Shown here: positions 55,801 through 63,248 of the stretch, piece by piece
How the letters are laid out: each line of letters begins with the position of its first letter
Numbering within the stretch: the stretch's first letter is position 1
DNA from: Paenibacillus sp. SZ31
GTDB taxonomy: Bacteria; Bacillota; Bacilli; Paenibacillales; Paenibacillaceae
Direction: 5' to 3'
DNA length: 64,000 nucleotides
NCBI RefSeq assembly: GCF_012912005.1
Contig: NZ_JABBEA010000012.1
Coordinates: forward strand, 62,001 to 126,000
Position numbers and translations under genes: made by a program
The notes under the pieces: model-generated
What the model saw: only the letters and a program-made list of their open reading frames with translations
Database searches by the model: none
Told to the model about the DNA's origin: nothing

Positions 55801-55883
55801 GGCCGATGCATGACGGGGACGTGGTTTTGTACCACGCCGATCAATCCAGCCGTAATGATTTCCAATCCCAAGTACCGCATTAA
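52221..55883 (+). CDS. large secreted protein with Ig-like (BIG2-type) domains, function unknown
   Basis: A 1220-residue protein. A signal peptide (about 7-31, SLIVILIFLFNILCLNLSSPIEA) is followed by an unrecognised ~180-residue region encoded by AT-rich DNA. Next are two BIG2-like bacterial Ig domains (about 211-305 and 307-400, with WFSSDETIASIE and WQSSNLDVATIGADGKITTKG), a Gly-rich linker (about 402-416) and ~800 residues with no family I can name with confidence; the label DUF5704 comes to mind from Paenibacillus annotations but is unverified. No SLH or sortase motif, so it may be held by its operon partner. Start TTG 52221 follows GGTGGTGAAG. Confidence 0.75.
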   Translation: MWVNGEKKSLIVILIFLFNILCLNLSSPIEAASSDPYGPKKQEISNTIQSLERVANPGVYWYQLDNGSFRADHTNGPTFSNNLNSNSCSRPFPAEKEIPNEVDFSRWPAEYWPEFQSQRITQRMVENIRIKSVDYQTSNKQLFYTGVGTTVIREGSTIVKINTKTGGSHQVTEWNDYENGGRTNQGCLKQVVAYHTPMDIIWEGDLVEEKEIDVTPDSTLTIGQTQQMEALVKTKGYGATAFGEGIEVSRREAEIKWFSSDETIASIELKTGMLTAESPGTVTVRAIWNNGTYLISDTATITVTSEPGLVVNLPNACKANTTPLQAEAVLTKPDRSVHKLTAHSKLTWQSSNLDVATIGADGKITTKGIVGSTTIKAHFLDPAQQLDEEGTQVLEVKDCTDNGEGGNGGDPGGDPVNACPVTISQPSRGTVIEAAVMDPSVRGVLKADDRGAEKFDVTRGIPTSEDLYANVLAKGYLFQHRWVNMTGTVTYTVNVKRVYHKTWTIPGRPSRGEGDPGTPPEPKELDVPGDKSMQVTRTYSYWQIDNLEVYKLNEAKVSNYALGGYGDTVTLTPNQYTPPTLQSVMDTAVTNHVKPAPCREIDLGIKGVPGGSAEPSTPDETSLFQSEAEAEVRENTVNNDKVTFNGATIMDPAPVEKTAPRPGTIPQPSMIGDYVLYQNRLTIKNTLINKANQPTTGEITYGLLHGNVNGGQDQKFPILGINSVTVHTPVVNYAWVSDDQPHNQKTMPDPTRAALILERPFIVRIPTSGQHLDAASYPGYGNRDYAKYFRIKQVRFPFDVYNGARSQFIPALTWVDIPVNQLDTPFYLPVWVDEGNYQIEFRNIAENAPANFTEQQDANTNLTHHVAADTVAVEVIGRLYDFHITDISDYNWENVFRKRMGSPEPTGVSYWTGGNGIDGDPRGNLAPYVLPIRPGSHPVQGFRNATVKTGYHFKFDLKTKGNMFGKQDGIRITPTFSFVSKDGTTRQEVDLYYHRGQERLIGIGSAQDLEKRFVILNSRLRNVPGMELGDTARYQYTYELSEEERNQGTMAEHMVRFVDQTSHYKTWVGRYDWMILPSQIRTLIGPKTDIPSGVNVDRANAAIQRWYGEYSLPADVYAVPKGTNLELLARQNQLDEKAKVFLRDGYIVVNFNIETLRSGNTNAPHLQYIHAPLMNQWQMEGFDNSQVDGQGRSWPMHDGDVVLYHADQSSRNDFQSQVPH

Positions 55884-55905
55884 TTAGACATTGTTGTACC
55901 CCTAG

Positions 55906-55950
55906 AGAAGGCAGGCGTGATGTGAATCCACATGACGTTTGTCTTCTTTT
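55906..55950 (+). terminator. intrinsic terminator after the 1220-residue protein gene
   Basis: A 19-bp stem with wobble pairs, AGAAGGCAGGCGTGATGTG (55906-55924) with CACATGACGTTTGTCTTCT (55929-55947), followed by TTT. Confidence 0.75.
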
Positions 55951-56053
55951 GCGTAATTTCGATTATGGTTGGTCAACAGAACGGGTATAAAGGGTAAGGA
56001 GCATTCGTTCCATTAATTCATAAAATTTTTCCAACGAGAGGGGAACAACACAC

Positions 56054-58102
56054 ATGATTGAAGAGGATAAGCAGGAACTATTGTTTTCAGAAGATACATA
56101 TGAAGGAAGAGATCTGGGTGTCACATTAGAAGCACATGCCTGTCGCTTCAAAGTCTGGTCACCGTTAGCTGTTCAGATGGAACTACTTCTGTATCCACCT
56201 TTGACAGGGGGGACCCCCGAGGAAGAGCCCAATCAACGTAAACAGCAGGCGTTACCCATGCGAAAAAAAGAACAAGGCGTCTGGGTTCTCGAACTGGAGG
56301 GCGATTTAAGTAGCTACCGTTACATGTACAAGCCTACTTTCAAAGATGGACATACAACGACTGCGGTAGATCCATACGCACGAGCGGTGACCATGAACGG
56401 AGAAATGGGTGTAATTGTAAAACTGGAGCAGACGCATCCGATTGGATGGAGTGAGGATGTTCGTCCGGAATTGATCAGTCCTGTAGATGCAGTCTTATAC
56501 GAGTTGCATGTGCGTGATTTTTCCATTCACTCATCATCTGGCATAACGAATAAAGGCAAATACATGGCTTTTACCGAGACGGGGCTGCGCGATTCGGAGG
56601 GCAACACGCTGGGGATCGATCATTTGGTTGAACTGGGAATCACCCATGTGCATCTGCTGCCTGTATTTGATTTTGCAACAGTGGATGAATCCAGGGTGGA
56701 TGGTGATACGTCTGATGCCTCCAACTATAACTGGGGATATGATCCACTTCATTACAATGTCCCGGAAGGTTCCTATGCCTCACGTGCAGATGATCCGGAG
56801 ACACGAATTCGTGAGTTCAAATCAATGGTGCTTGCCCTTCATAACAAGGGAATAGGTATCATTATGGATGTGGTATATAATCATACGTTTAATACGGCAG
56901 GCAGCTCGTTTGAAAAACTTGTACCCGGATACTACTATCGCCAGAATCCTGATGGGACTTATAGTAATGGTTCAGGTACAGGCAATGAGGTGGCTACTGA
57001 ACGTGCCATGGTTCGCAAGTTTATTATCGATTCGGTCCGTTACTGGGCAGAGGAGTACCATGTGGATGGTTTTCGATTTGACCTAATGGGCCTGATCGAC
57101 ACAACTACGATGAAACAGCTTGCAGCGGAGTTACACGCCGAAGTATCCCCATCCATATTGTTATATGGTGAACCATGGGGTGCACTGGATTCGCCGCTTG
57201 GAGATGATATGACTCTAAAAGGAGCACAGCGCGGTGCTGGTTTCGCCGTGTTTAACGATAATTTCCGCGGAGTGATCAAGGGAGACAGCGATGGAACGGG
57301 TACGGGATTTGCGACGGGCGCGGACGGGAAAGAAGGCGAATTGTGGACAGGCGTACGGGGAGCAATCGATGATTTTGCGGATGGTCCATCCGAAACCATT
57401 AACTATGTAACGGTGCATGATAATCTCAACCTGTGGGACAAAGTCGCACGTACACAAGGACTCCATGATACCTTGAATTTCCTCACCTATGATGAGGATG
57501 GAAGTATCCGGGGATGCCAAAGTGTGGAAGAGGCTGTAGAGAAGGCCAAGCCTTACCTGCAGATTGATCCGGATCACATTCTGGAGAATGAGACCGTTAG
57601 ACGTTGTCTGCTTGCCAATGGTATCGTGCTAACCTCCCAGGGTGTCCCCTTGATTGCAGCCGGAGATGAGCTGCTTCGTAGCAAATATGGGGATGCCAAC
57701 AGCCATCAAAGTGGTGACGTAGTTAATGCTATTCATTGGGTGCGAAAGCGGCAGTTCAAGCCGGTGTTTGACTATTACCATGGGCTGATCCGTCTTCGGC
57801 GAGAGCATCCAGCCTTTCGGCTTCGTACACGGGAAGAGATCGAGAAGCATGTTCGTCTACTTGAAAAAGGTAATGGTGTACTAGCCTATGAATTGGAAGG
57901 TGCGGCCGTCAGCGATTCATGGGAACGCATTGTCGTCATCTATAATGCTGCAAAAGAAACCCGTACCGTCTTTGTTCCCACAGGGACATGGAATGTGGTC
58001 GTAGAGGAAGGGAAAGCCGATGTCGATGCGATACGTATCGTGCAGGACGGACAGGTTAATGTGAATGCACTATCCATGACGGTGATGTATTCGAAGTCCT
58101 GA
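56054..58102 (+). CDS. pulA: type I pullulanase (cytoplasmic)
   Basis: Hydrolyses alpha-1,6 branch bonds in pullulan and limit dextrins. The 682-residue protein has no signal peptide. It has an N-terminal CBM48 (about 20-110) and a GH13 catalytic barrel with the pullulanase signature YNWGYDP, nucleophile Asp343 in DGFRFDLMG, acid/base Glu373 in GEPWG and Asp456 in VTVHDN. Size fits B. subtilis AmyX. The ATG follows GAGGGGAAC. The next gene is a paralogue with extra C-terminal domains. Confidence 0.93.
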   Translation: MIEEDKQELLFSEDTYEGRDLGVTLEAHACRFKVWSPLAVQMELLLYPPLTGGTPEEEPNQRKQQALPMRKKEQGVWVLELEGDLSSYRYMYKPTFKDGHTTTAVDPYARAVTMNGEMGVIVKLEQTHPIGWSEDVRPELISPVDAVLYELHVRDFSIHSSSGITNKGKYMAFTETGLRDSEGNTLGIDHLVELGITHVHLLPVFDFATVDESRVDGDTSDASNYNWGYDPLHYNVPEGSYASRADDPETRIREFKSMVLALHNKGIGIIMDVVYNHTFNTAGSSFEKLVPGYYYRQNPDGTYSNGSGTGNEVATERAMVRKFIIDSVRYWAEEYHVDGFRFDLMGLIDTTTMKQLAAELHAEVSPSILLYGEPWGALDSPLGDDMTLKGAQRGAGFAVFNDNFRGVIKGDSDGTGTGFATGADGKEGELWTGVRGAIDDFADGPSETINYVTVHDNLNLWDKVARTQGLHDTLNFLTYDEDGSIRGCQSVEEAVEKAKPYLQIDPDHILENETVRRCLLANGIVLTSQGVPLIAAGDELLRSKYGDANSHQSGDVVNAIHWVRKRQFKPVFDYYHGLIRLRREHPAFRLRTREEIEKHVRLLEKGNGVLAYELEGAAVSDSWERIVVIYNAAKETRTVFVPTGTWNVVVEEGKADVDAIRIVQDGQVNVNALSMTVMYSKS

Positions 58103-58123
58103 TTGTCACAAAATATATAAATC

Positions 58124-58157
58124 AATCCTCCTTTCCGTTCGGAAAGGGGGATTTTGT
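58124..58157 (+). terminator. intrinsic terminator of pulA
   Basis: AATCCTCCTTTCC (58124-58136) pairs with GGAAAGGGGGATT (58141-58153) around GTTC, followed by T residues. Confidence 0.85.
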
Positions 58158-58364
58158 GTCCAGTGAAAAAGCACTGTCTTTATCGTAGGAGGACTTCGTC
58201 ATACTCGATCTTTATTAGACGTCCGCCATATTTGTGCGTAGTTTAGCATAGTTTTCGTTCTTACCACGTTCGTTCTGCAAATATTCTTATATATTTCAAA
58301 CTTTTTTTGTCGGGACAGGTACAAATGCTGTCAATCTATGGCGCTTGTTTACATATCTATATTT

Positions 58365-58378
58365 TGAAAGCGATTGCT
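58365..58378 (+). promoter_or_regulatory. candidate cre (CcpA) site before the second pullulanase
   Basis: TGAAAGCGATTGCT matches the cre consensus at 12 of 14 positions, 120 bases before the gene. Catabolite repression of alpha-glucan use is plausible. Confidence 0.45.
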
Positions 58379-58498
58379 AATTGAATACTTGAATCGAACC
58401 GATATGATGAGTACAGACAACCCCGGGTTGACAAATCACGTCCCACTCCGTAACATCGGGACAACACGAAATCAATGGATATAAAGGCGGTGGGAACG

Positions 58499-61375
58499 AT
58501 GCCGGAATGGACTTCTTTTCGTTACGATGGCAACGATCTTGGCTTAACATATACTCGTGCAGCAAGTACTTTTAAATTGTGGGCACCTACGGCACAACAG
58601 GTTTATATATTGGTTTTTGAAGATGAAGGTCATTACAACGATAGTGGCAAAGTACAAGATCATGAAGGTGGACAGGAACATACTCTGACGCGCGATGCGG
58701 ACGGAATATGGAATCTGGAGCTATATGGCGATTGGGCAGGACATTTTTATATGTACCGAATCATCCATGATGATCAGCGGATTGAAGTGGTTGCTGATCC
58801 GTATGCCAGAGCGGTAACAGCTAATGGGCAACGAACAGCCATTATCGATCCTGAGACCACCAATCCGGTCGATTGGGACCTGGATGTCAAACCTGCGTTT
58901 CTGCGTCCTGTCGATGCCGTGTTATATGAGTTGCATGTCCGTGATTTTTCCTCGGATCCCCATGCAGATATTCCGTATAAGGGGAAATATCTGGCATTCA
59001 CGGCATCCGGATTGACAGATCGAGCAGGCAATAGCATTGGGATAGACCATCTTGCCGAACTGGGCGTCACTCATGTGCATCTTATGCCTGTAGCGGATTA
59101 TCAGACGGTGAATGAACTCGCTACGGCGGATGTGGGTTCAAATGTCAGAGCACCATACAACTGGGGATATGATCCCCAGCATTATAACGTACCCGAAGGT
59201 TCGTATGCGACAGATCCACGTGATCCGGCAGTTCGCATTCGAGAGTTCAAATCCCTCGTTCAATCACTGCACAGACAAGGCATTCGCGTTGTACTTGATG
59301 TGGTCTATAACCATACGTATAGCGTGGAAGAGGGACCTTTTGAACGGATTGTACCAGGCTATTATTATCGTTATCGGGAGGATGGTACCCTCAGTAATGG
59401 TTCTGGTGTAGGCAATGAATTGGCGACCGAACGACCAATGGTGCGAAAATATATTTTGGATTCTCTCCGATATTGGGCAGAGGAATATCATGTGGACGGA
59501 TTTCGATTTGACCTCATGGCCCTGATTGATACGGAAACGATGAATGAATTAACGCGCGAGCTGCGGGAACAGGTCGATCCGGCGTTTCTGATCTATGGGG
59601 AACCCTGGACGGGTGGAGATTCACCTTTGGACCGCAAAACGTTAAAAGGAACCCAGCGAGGTCAGGGATTTGCTGTATTTAATGATCATTTTCGCAGTGC
59701 AATCAAGGGAGATAGTGATGGCAGTGGCAGAGGGTTTGTCACGGGTGCCGGAGGACAGGAATATGAGCTTATTAGGGGATTAGCAGGAGCATTGGATGAT
59801 TTTACATCTTCACCTGTAGAAACCGTCAATTATGTGACTGCCCATGACAATCTCAATTTATGGGATAAAGTTGCGACCACAATGAATCTCAGACATGAAT
59901 TAGGTTTTCCCGTATGGAAGGACGGACAGCCCGTTGGAGGCGGAAGTGCGGAGTCGGCTGTAAAAGCAGCAGATCCTTATCGATATGTCGATGTGGATGA
60001 TGTAATGGATCATGAGATGGTTCGTCGTTCGTTGCTGTCTTCCGGTATTCTACTTACCTCTCAGGGCATTCCGTTTCTGCATGCAGGGGATGAGATGCTC
60101 CGATCCAAAGCCGGTGATCATAACAGTTATCGGAGCGGGGATGCGGTGAACACCATCACATGGGCCAATAAATCGCGGTTCAGACCGGTGTTTGACTACT
60201 ACCGTGGTCTTATTCATCTGCGACGTACTCATCCCGCCTTTCGTATGATTGATGCCGAACAGGTACGTAATCACCTTCGTGTGATTCGTGGCGACGGCAA
60301 TGTGGTTGCTTTTATACTTCAGGATGGAGCGAATCAGGATACCTGGAATCAGATTATGGTCATATATAACGGAACGGAACACCAGCAGCATGTGGACCTG
60401 GGGGAAGGTGACTGGCATATTGTGGTCAACGATCATCAGGCAGGTACAGATCTGATCGAGACCGTTCGTGGCACTGTTCAGGTAGAACGGTGGTCATTGA
60501 TGGTTTTGTATGACACAGAGCATCCTGGAGGCGCTGAACCGGCTACCCTGGAGATTAGTTTTCCACGTCAGGTATACAGTCCGAAGGAGACCACTCAACT
60601 GCGAGCCATTGTAAGGGACAGCATCGGCAATGTGGTAGAGAATGCCCCGGTTACCTGGACTTCTTCAGAGCCGGATATTATTCGGATACAACCTGATGGA
60701 ACAATCCAAGCGCTGGAATGTGGGGAAGCTTCGATTACAGTCCACTGTGGGGAGATAACGGCAACCTGTATGTTACAGGTGGATCATCGTCATGCAGAGC
60801 GAATCGAAATTGTGGGCGAACCTGTCATGTACATGACTCGAATTAGCCGCTTCCGTGCATTGGTGCTTGATCAATTCGGTCAGCCGCTTCAGGATTCAAA
60901 CATACGTTGGAGCTCCTCTCATCCGGAACTGGCAGCAGTGAGTGCAGCGGGGATCGTACGTGCGATGACACCTGGAGCAACCCATATTATTGCTGAATCT
61001 GGAGGGATCCGGGCAACGCTTGGCGTAACCATTCATAAACAGATTTCGCGAACGGTCACGCTCCGATACGAACGGGAAGACCAGCATTATGAAGGTTGGG
61101 ATGTCTGGGTATGGGGCACAGGTATGGAAGACGGAGCGGTACGACTGGAACAAGTTGGAAATGCCACTGAAGCCCGTTTCCGCGTAGCTCCAGGTTTGCA
61201 TCACTTGGGACTCATCATTCGACTGAACGAGTGGGAGGCCAAAGATACATGCGGAGATCGTTACGTGGATATCGTACCTGAAGATGGAGATGTACACATT
61301 ACGGTCCGCAGTGGGTCAGACGAGATGCAGGTCATTCGCGAAAGGGATAATTCAGAGGGGCGTAATAGTGCATAA
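58499..61375 (+). CDS. type I pullulanase with two BIG2 domains and a C-terminal PUD/CBM41-like domain
   Basis: A 958-residue paralogue of the preceding enzyme. CBM48 (about 10-95) and the GH13 barrel are intact: YNWGYDP, nucleophile Asp338 in DGFRFDLMA, Glu368 in GEPWT and Asp450 in VTAHDN. After residue ~680 come two BIG2-type Ig domains (about 682-760 and 761-850, with WTSSEPDIIRIQPDGTIQA and WSSSHPELAAVSAAGIVRA). The C-terminal domain (about 853-945; VTLRYEREDQHYEGWDVWVWG) looks like the alpha-glucan-binding PUD/CBM41 module, which is normally N-terminal. No signal peptide is visible with the start at ATG 58499 (behind GGCGGTGGG) or at the in-frame ATG 58475. Confidence 0.88.
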   Translation: MPEWTSFRYDGNDLGLTYTRAASTFKLWAPTAQQVYILVFEDEGHYNDSGKVQDHEGGQEHTLTRDADGIWNLELYGDWAGHFYMYRIIHDDQRIEVVADPYARAVTANGQRTAIIDPETTNPVDWDLDVKPAFLRPVDAVLYELHVRDFSSDPHADIPYKGKYLAFTASGLTDRAGNSIGIDHLAELGVTHVHLMPVADYQTVNELATADVGSNVRAPYNWGYDPQHYNVPEGSYATDPRDPAVRIREFKSLVQSLHRQGIRVVLDVVYNHTYSVEEGPFERIVPGYYYRYREDGTLSNGSGVGNELATERPMVRKYILDSLRYWAEEYHVDGFRFDLMALIDTETMNELTRELREQVDPAFLIYGEPWTGGDSPLDRKTLKGTQRGQGFAVFNDHFRSAIKGDSDGSGRGFVTGAGGQEYELIRGLAGALDDFTSSPVETVNYVTAHDNLNLWDKVATTMNLRHELGFPVWKDGQPVGGGSAESAVKAADPYRYVDVDDVMDHEMVRRSLLSSGILLTSQGIPFLHAGDEMLRSKAGDHNSYRSGDAVNTITWANKSRFRPVFDYYRGLIHLRRTHPAFRMIDAEQVRNHLRVIRGDGNVVAFILQDGANQDTWNQIMVIYNGTEHQQHVDLGEGDWHIVVNDHQAGTDLIETVRGTVQVERWSLMVLYDTEHPGGAEPATLEISFPRQVYSPKETTQLRAIVRDSIGNVVENAPVTWTSSEPDIIRIQPDGTIQALECGEASITVHCGEITATCMLQVDHRHAERIEIVGEPVMYMTRISRFRALVLDQFGQPLQDSNIRWSSSHPELAAVSAAGIVRAMTPGATHIIAESGGIRATLGVTIHKQISRTVTLRYEREDQHYEGWDVWVWGTGMEDGAVRLEQVGNATEARFRVAPGLHHLGLIIRLNEWEAKDTCGDRYVDIVPEDGDVHITVRSGSDEMQVIRERDNSEGRNSA

Positions 61376-61426
61376 CGTTCTTTTTAATAACATCATAAGG
61401 TAGTTCGTCAAAACCCTTGATAAACC

Positions 61427-61457
61427 AGCAGTTGGAAGAGATTCCGACTGCTTTTTT
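61427..61457 (+). terminator. intrinsic terminator of the second pullulanase gene
   Basis: AGCAGTTGGAA (61427-61437) pairs with TTCCGACTGCT (61442-61452) with one mismatch, followed by a T-run. Confidence 0.85.
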
Positions 61458-61512
61458 GGTCTGATTATAAGAAGTCTGGCATGTCAAAAAATAAAGAATT
61501 ATCCTGTTCCGT

Positions 61513-61539
61513 GTTTGAGATCCTCTATCATTGGGGTAA
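61513..61539 (+). promoter_or_regulatory. sigma-B-like promoter upstream of ctc
   Basis: GTTTGA (61513-61518), 15-base spacer, GGGTAA (61534-61539). This resembles the sigma-B consensus and, as I remember it, the classical B. subtilis ctc promoter. Whether this organism has sigma-B is unknown from the window. Confidence 0.45.
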
Positions 61540-61657
61540 ATATAGATATGGCCCACGATTCGGCCAAAGAAAAAAAGACCATTATGGTCTACGAGAGAAG
61601 CCTTAGCGCTTTCCAACAAATATAATGTAGTGATCCCTTGAAGGAGGATGTTCAATC

Positions 61658-62287
61658 ATGAAATCCAACGGAAAAATGGCTCAACTTACAGCAACGCCAA
61701 GAACGGAAAAGAAAGGTGCAGCACTGCGCCTGTTAAGACAAGGTGGACGAGTTCCCGCTGTCGTATACGGCCCGGGACAAGAAGGTTCCTCCATACATGT
61801 AGATGAAAAAGAAGTGCTGAAAGTGGCACGCACAGGCCGCTCCGAGATGTTCAACTTGAATGTTGAGGGCGGTAAAACGATTCCAGTGCTGATCAAGGAT
61901 CAGCAAGAGCGTAACGGACGTTTGCTTCATGTAGACTTCCTGCAAATTTCCAAGAACAAGCCGATCAGCGTAAGTGTATCGATCGACTTCCAGGGTACAG
62001 CAGCCGGTTCGAAAGCTGGTGGTGTATTCCAGACACAGGAAACACAATTGGAAGTAGAAGGTTTGCCAGCAGATCTGCCAACTTCTATTGAGGTTGATGT
62101 GAGCGGATTGGACATTGGTGATCGCTTGACTGCTGCGGATATCAAACTGAATAAAGGTTTGACACTCGTAACATCAGCTGAATCCATTATCGCTTCCGTT
62201 ATGCCGCCACAAGCGGTTGAGGAAGAGCCAACAGCATCTGCTGAGGAAGCTGAACCGGCAGCTGAAGAAAAAGCTGAAGAAGAATAA
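61658..62287 (+). CDS. rplY/ctc: 50S ribosomal protein L25 / general stress protein Ctc
   Basis: Binds 5S rRNA in the large ribosomal subunit; in Bacillus the long form is the stress protein Ctc. The 209 residues comprise the L25 RNA-binding domain (about 5-95; RTEKKGAALRLLRQGGRVPAVVYG and LLHVDFLQI), a TL5/CTC C-terminal beta domain (about 100-185) and an acidic Ala/Glu-rich tail. The ATG follows GAAGGAGG. Monocistronic, with its own terminator. Confidence 0.95.
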   Translation: MKSNGKMAQLTATPRTEKKGAALRLLRQGGRVPAVVYGPGQEGSSIHVDEKEVLKVARTGRSEMFNLNVEGGKTIPVLIKDQQERNGRLLHVDFLQISKNKPISVSVSIDFQGTAAGSKAGGVFQTQETQLEVEGLPADLPTSIEVDVSGLDIGDRLTAADIKLNKGLTLVTSAESIIASVMPPQAVEEEPTASAEEAEPAAEEKAEEE

Positions 62288-62327
62288 GCCAAGCTACGGG
62301 ATCTTGCCAGATCTCATGCATAACCAA

Positions 62328-62358
62328 AGCCCAGTCCTAGTGACTGGGCTTTTTTTTG
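62328..62358 (+). terminator. intrinsic terminator of ctc
   Basis: AGCCCAGTC (62328-62336) pairs with GACTGGGCT (62342-62350), followed by T residues. Confidence 0.88.
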
Positions 62359-62455
62359 TTTGCCGAGCAAGAGAGTTCAATAGGCACATCGTTCGCATGA
62401 AAAATGAGAATGTACTACAATACAGGTTAAAGGATAAGAAAGTGGGTTTATTTCA

Positions 62456-62977
62456 ATGTTTGATCCAACGGTGTATGACAATCTGAAAGTCGGGTTTGAG
62501 AATCATCTCTATGATATGGATAACCTGGATGAGCGTATTCAGATTAAGGGGCGTAAAGATCGGCTGGAGATGGCGGTAATGTCCAGAGAGTTCATGTTAC
62601 AATTCTGTCTCAGGAATCGTCCTGAAGTAACAGGCGAAGTCGTGCTCAGCAGTTCCCTTGAGGAGCTTGCAGCCGAGATTTTGGAGACGCCTGATACACA
62701 TCCGGGATGCCGTCTGGAACTTCGGTTTGGCATGGTTGTGAAGGAGCCAGAGACGCAGTGCCCAGCGATTCGTTCGATATTGCAGATGAGCTGGCCTGAG
62801 CAGAAGGTATGCCAGAATATCCGATATATCTTTGATGAACAGCCAAGCACGTATAACGTCACGGCACACGTATATTTTGACCGCAGTGTGAATGAAGACC
62901 AGATGGGAGATATTCCTGAACTCTGTGAGCATATGGCGAATGTGATGAATCAATTATTACCGTTGTATAACCAGTAA
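62456..62977 (+). CDS. hypothetical cytosolic protein
   Basis: A 173-residue protein I do not recognise. It is soluble, acidic, starts MFDPTVYDNLKVGFENHLYDMDN and has no signal peptide or membrane segment; Cys residues are scattered and form no metal motif. The ribosome binding site is weak (GTGGG). It is flanked by terminators on both sides, so it is probably an independent gene. Codon use looks like its neighbours and the frame is open over its whole length, which supports a real gene. Confidence 0.7.
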   Translation: MFDPTVYDNLKVGFENHLYDMDNLDERIQIKGRKDRLEMAVMSREFMLQFCLRNRPEVTGEVVLSSSLEELAAEILETPDTHPGCRLELRFGMVVKEPETQCPAIRSILQMSWPEQKVCQNIRYIFDEQPSTYNVTAHVYFDRSVNEDQMGDIPELCEHMANVMNQLLPLYNQ

Positions 62978-62986
62978 TTCCGAATA

Positions 62987-63020
62987 AAGCCTTGTCTCTT
63001 TGTAGAGATCAGGGCTTTTT
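62987..63020 (+). terminator. intrinsic terminator after the hypothetical gene
   Basis: AAGCCTTGTCTCT pairs with AGAGATCAGGGCTT with one small mismatch, followed by T residues. Confidence 0.82.
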
Positions 63021-63177
63021 TGTATTATTTTTAGAAAATTGTATAGGCTTTCAGGCTTAGGTATAAGGCCTTTTGGGTTAATATTTTACGCAAGCAAGTA
63101 AGAGAATGTATATTAAAAGGGGGTAAGAGTGCAATTGAACTATATACAAACGGTGAAATTGCGAAAATAATATTGGG

Positions 63178-63209
63178 ACTAAAGATTTAGTTCTGTACTA
63201 AAGGAACTA
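63178..63209. promoter_or_regulatory. nested inverted repeats upstream of the WYL regulator (candidate operator)
   Basis: ACTAAA-GA-TTTAGT (63178-63191) overlaps TAGTTC (63188-63193) paired with GAACTA (63204-63209), with a further ACTAAA at 63197-63202. Such repeats about 40-70 bases before a regulator gene often bind that regulator. Confidence 0.4.
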
Positions 63210-63248
63210 GTTTTCCTTGCCGATAAAATATCGAAGGGGAGAAACTAC

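Larger units (their letters stand above)
58103..58498 (+). other. intergenic region between the two pullulanase genes
   Basis: Contains the pulA terminator (58124-58157), an AT-rich stretch with no clear ORF, a cre-like site at 58365-58378 and a weak ribosome-binding context. A convincing sigma-A promoter was not found, though TGTCAA followed by CATATC at about 17 bases (58330-58360) is possible. Confidence 0.5.
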
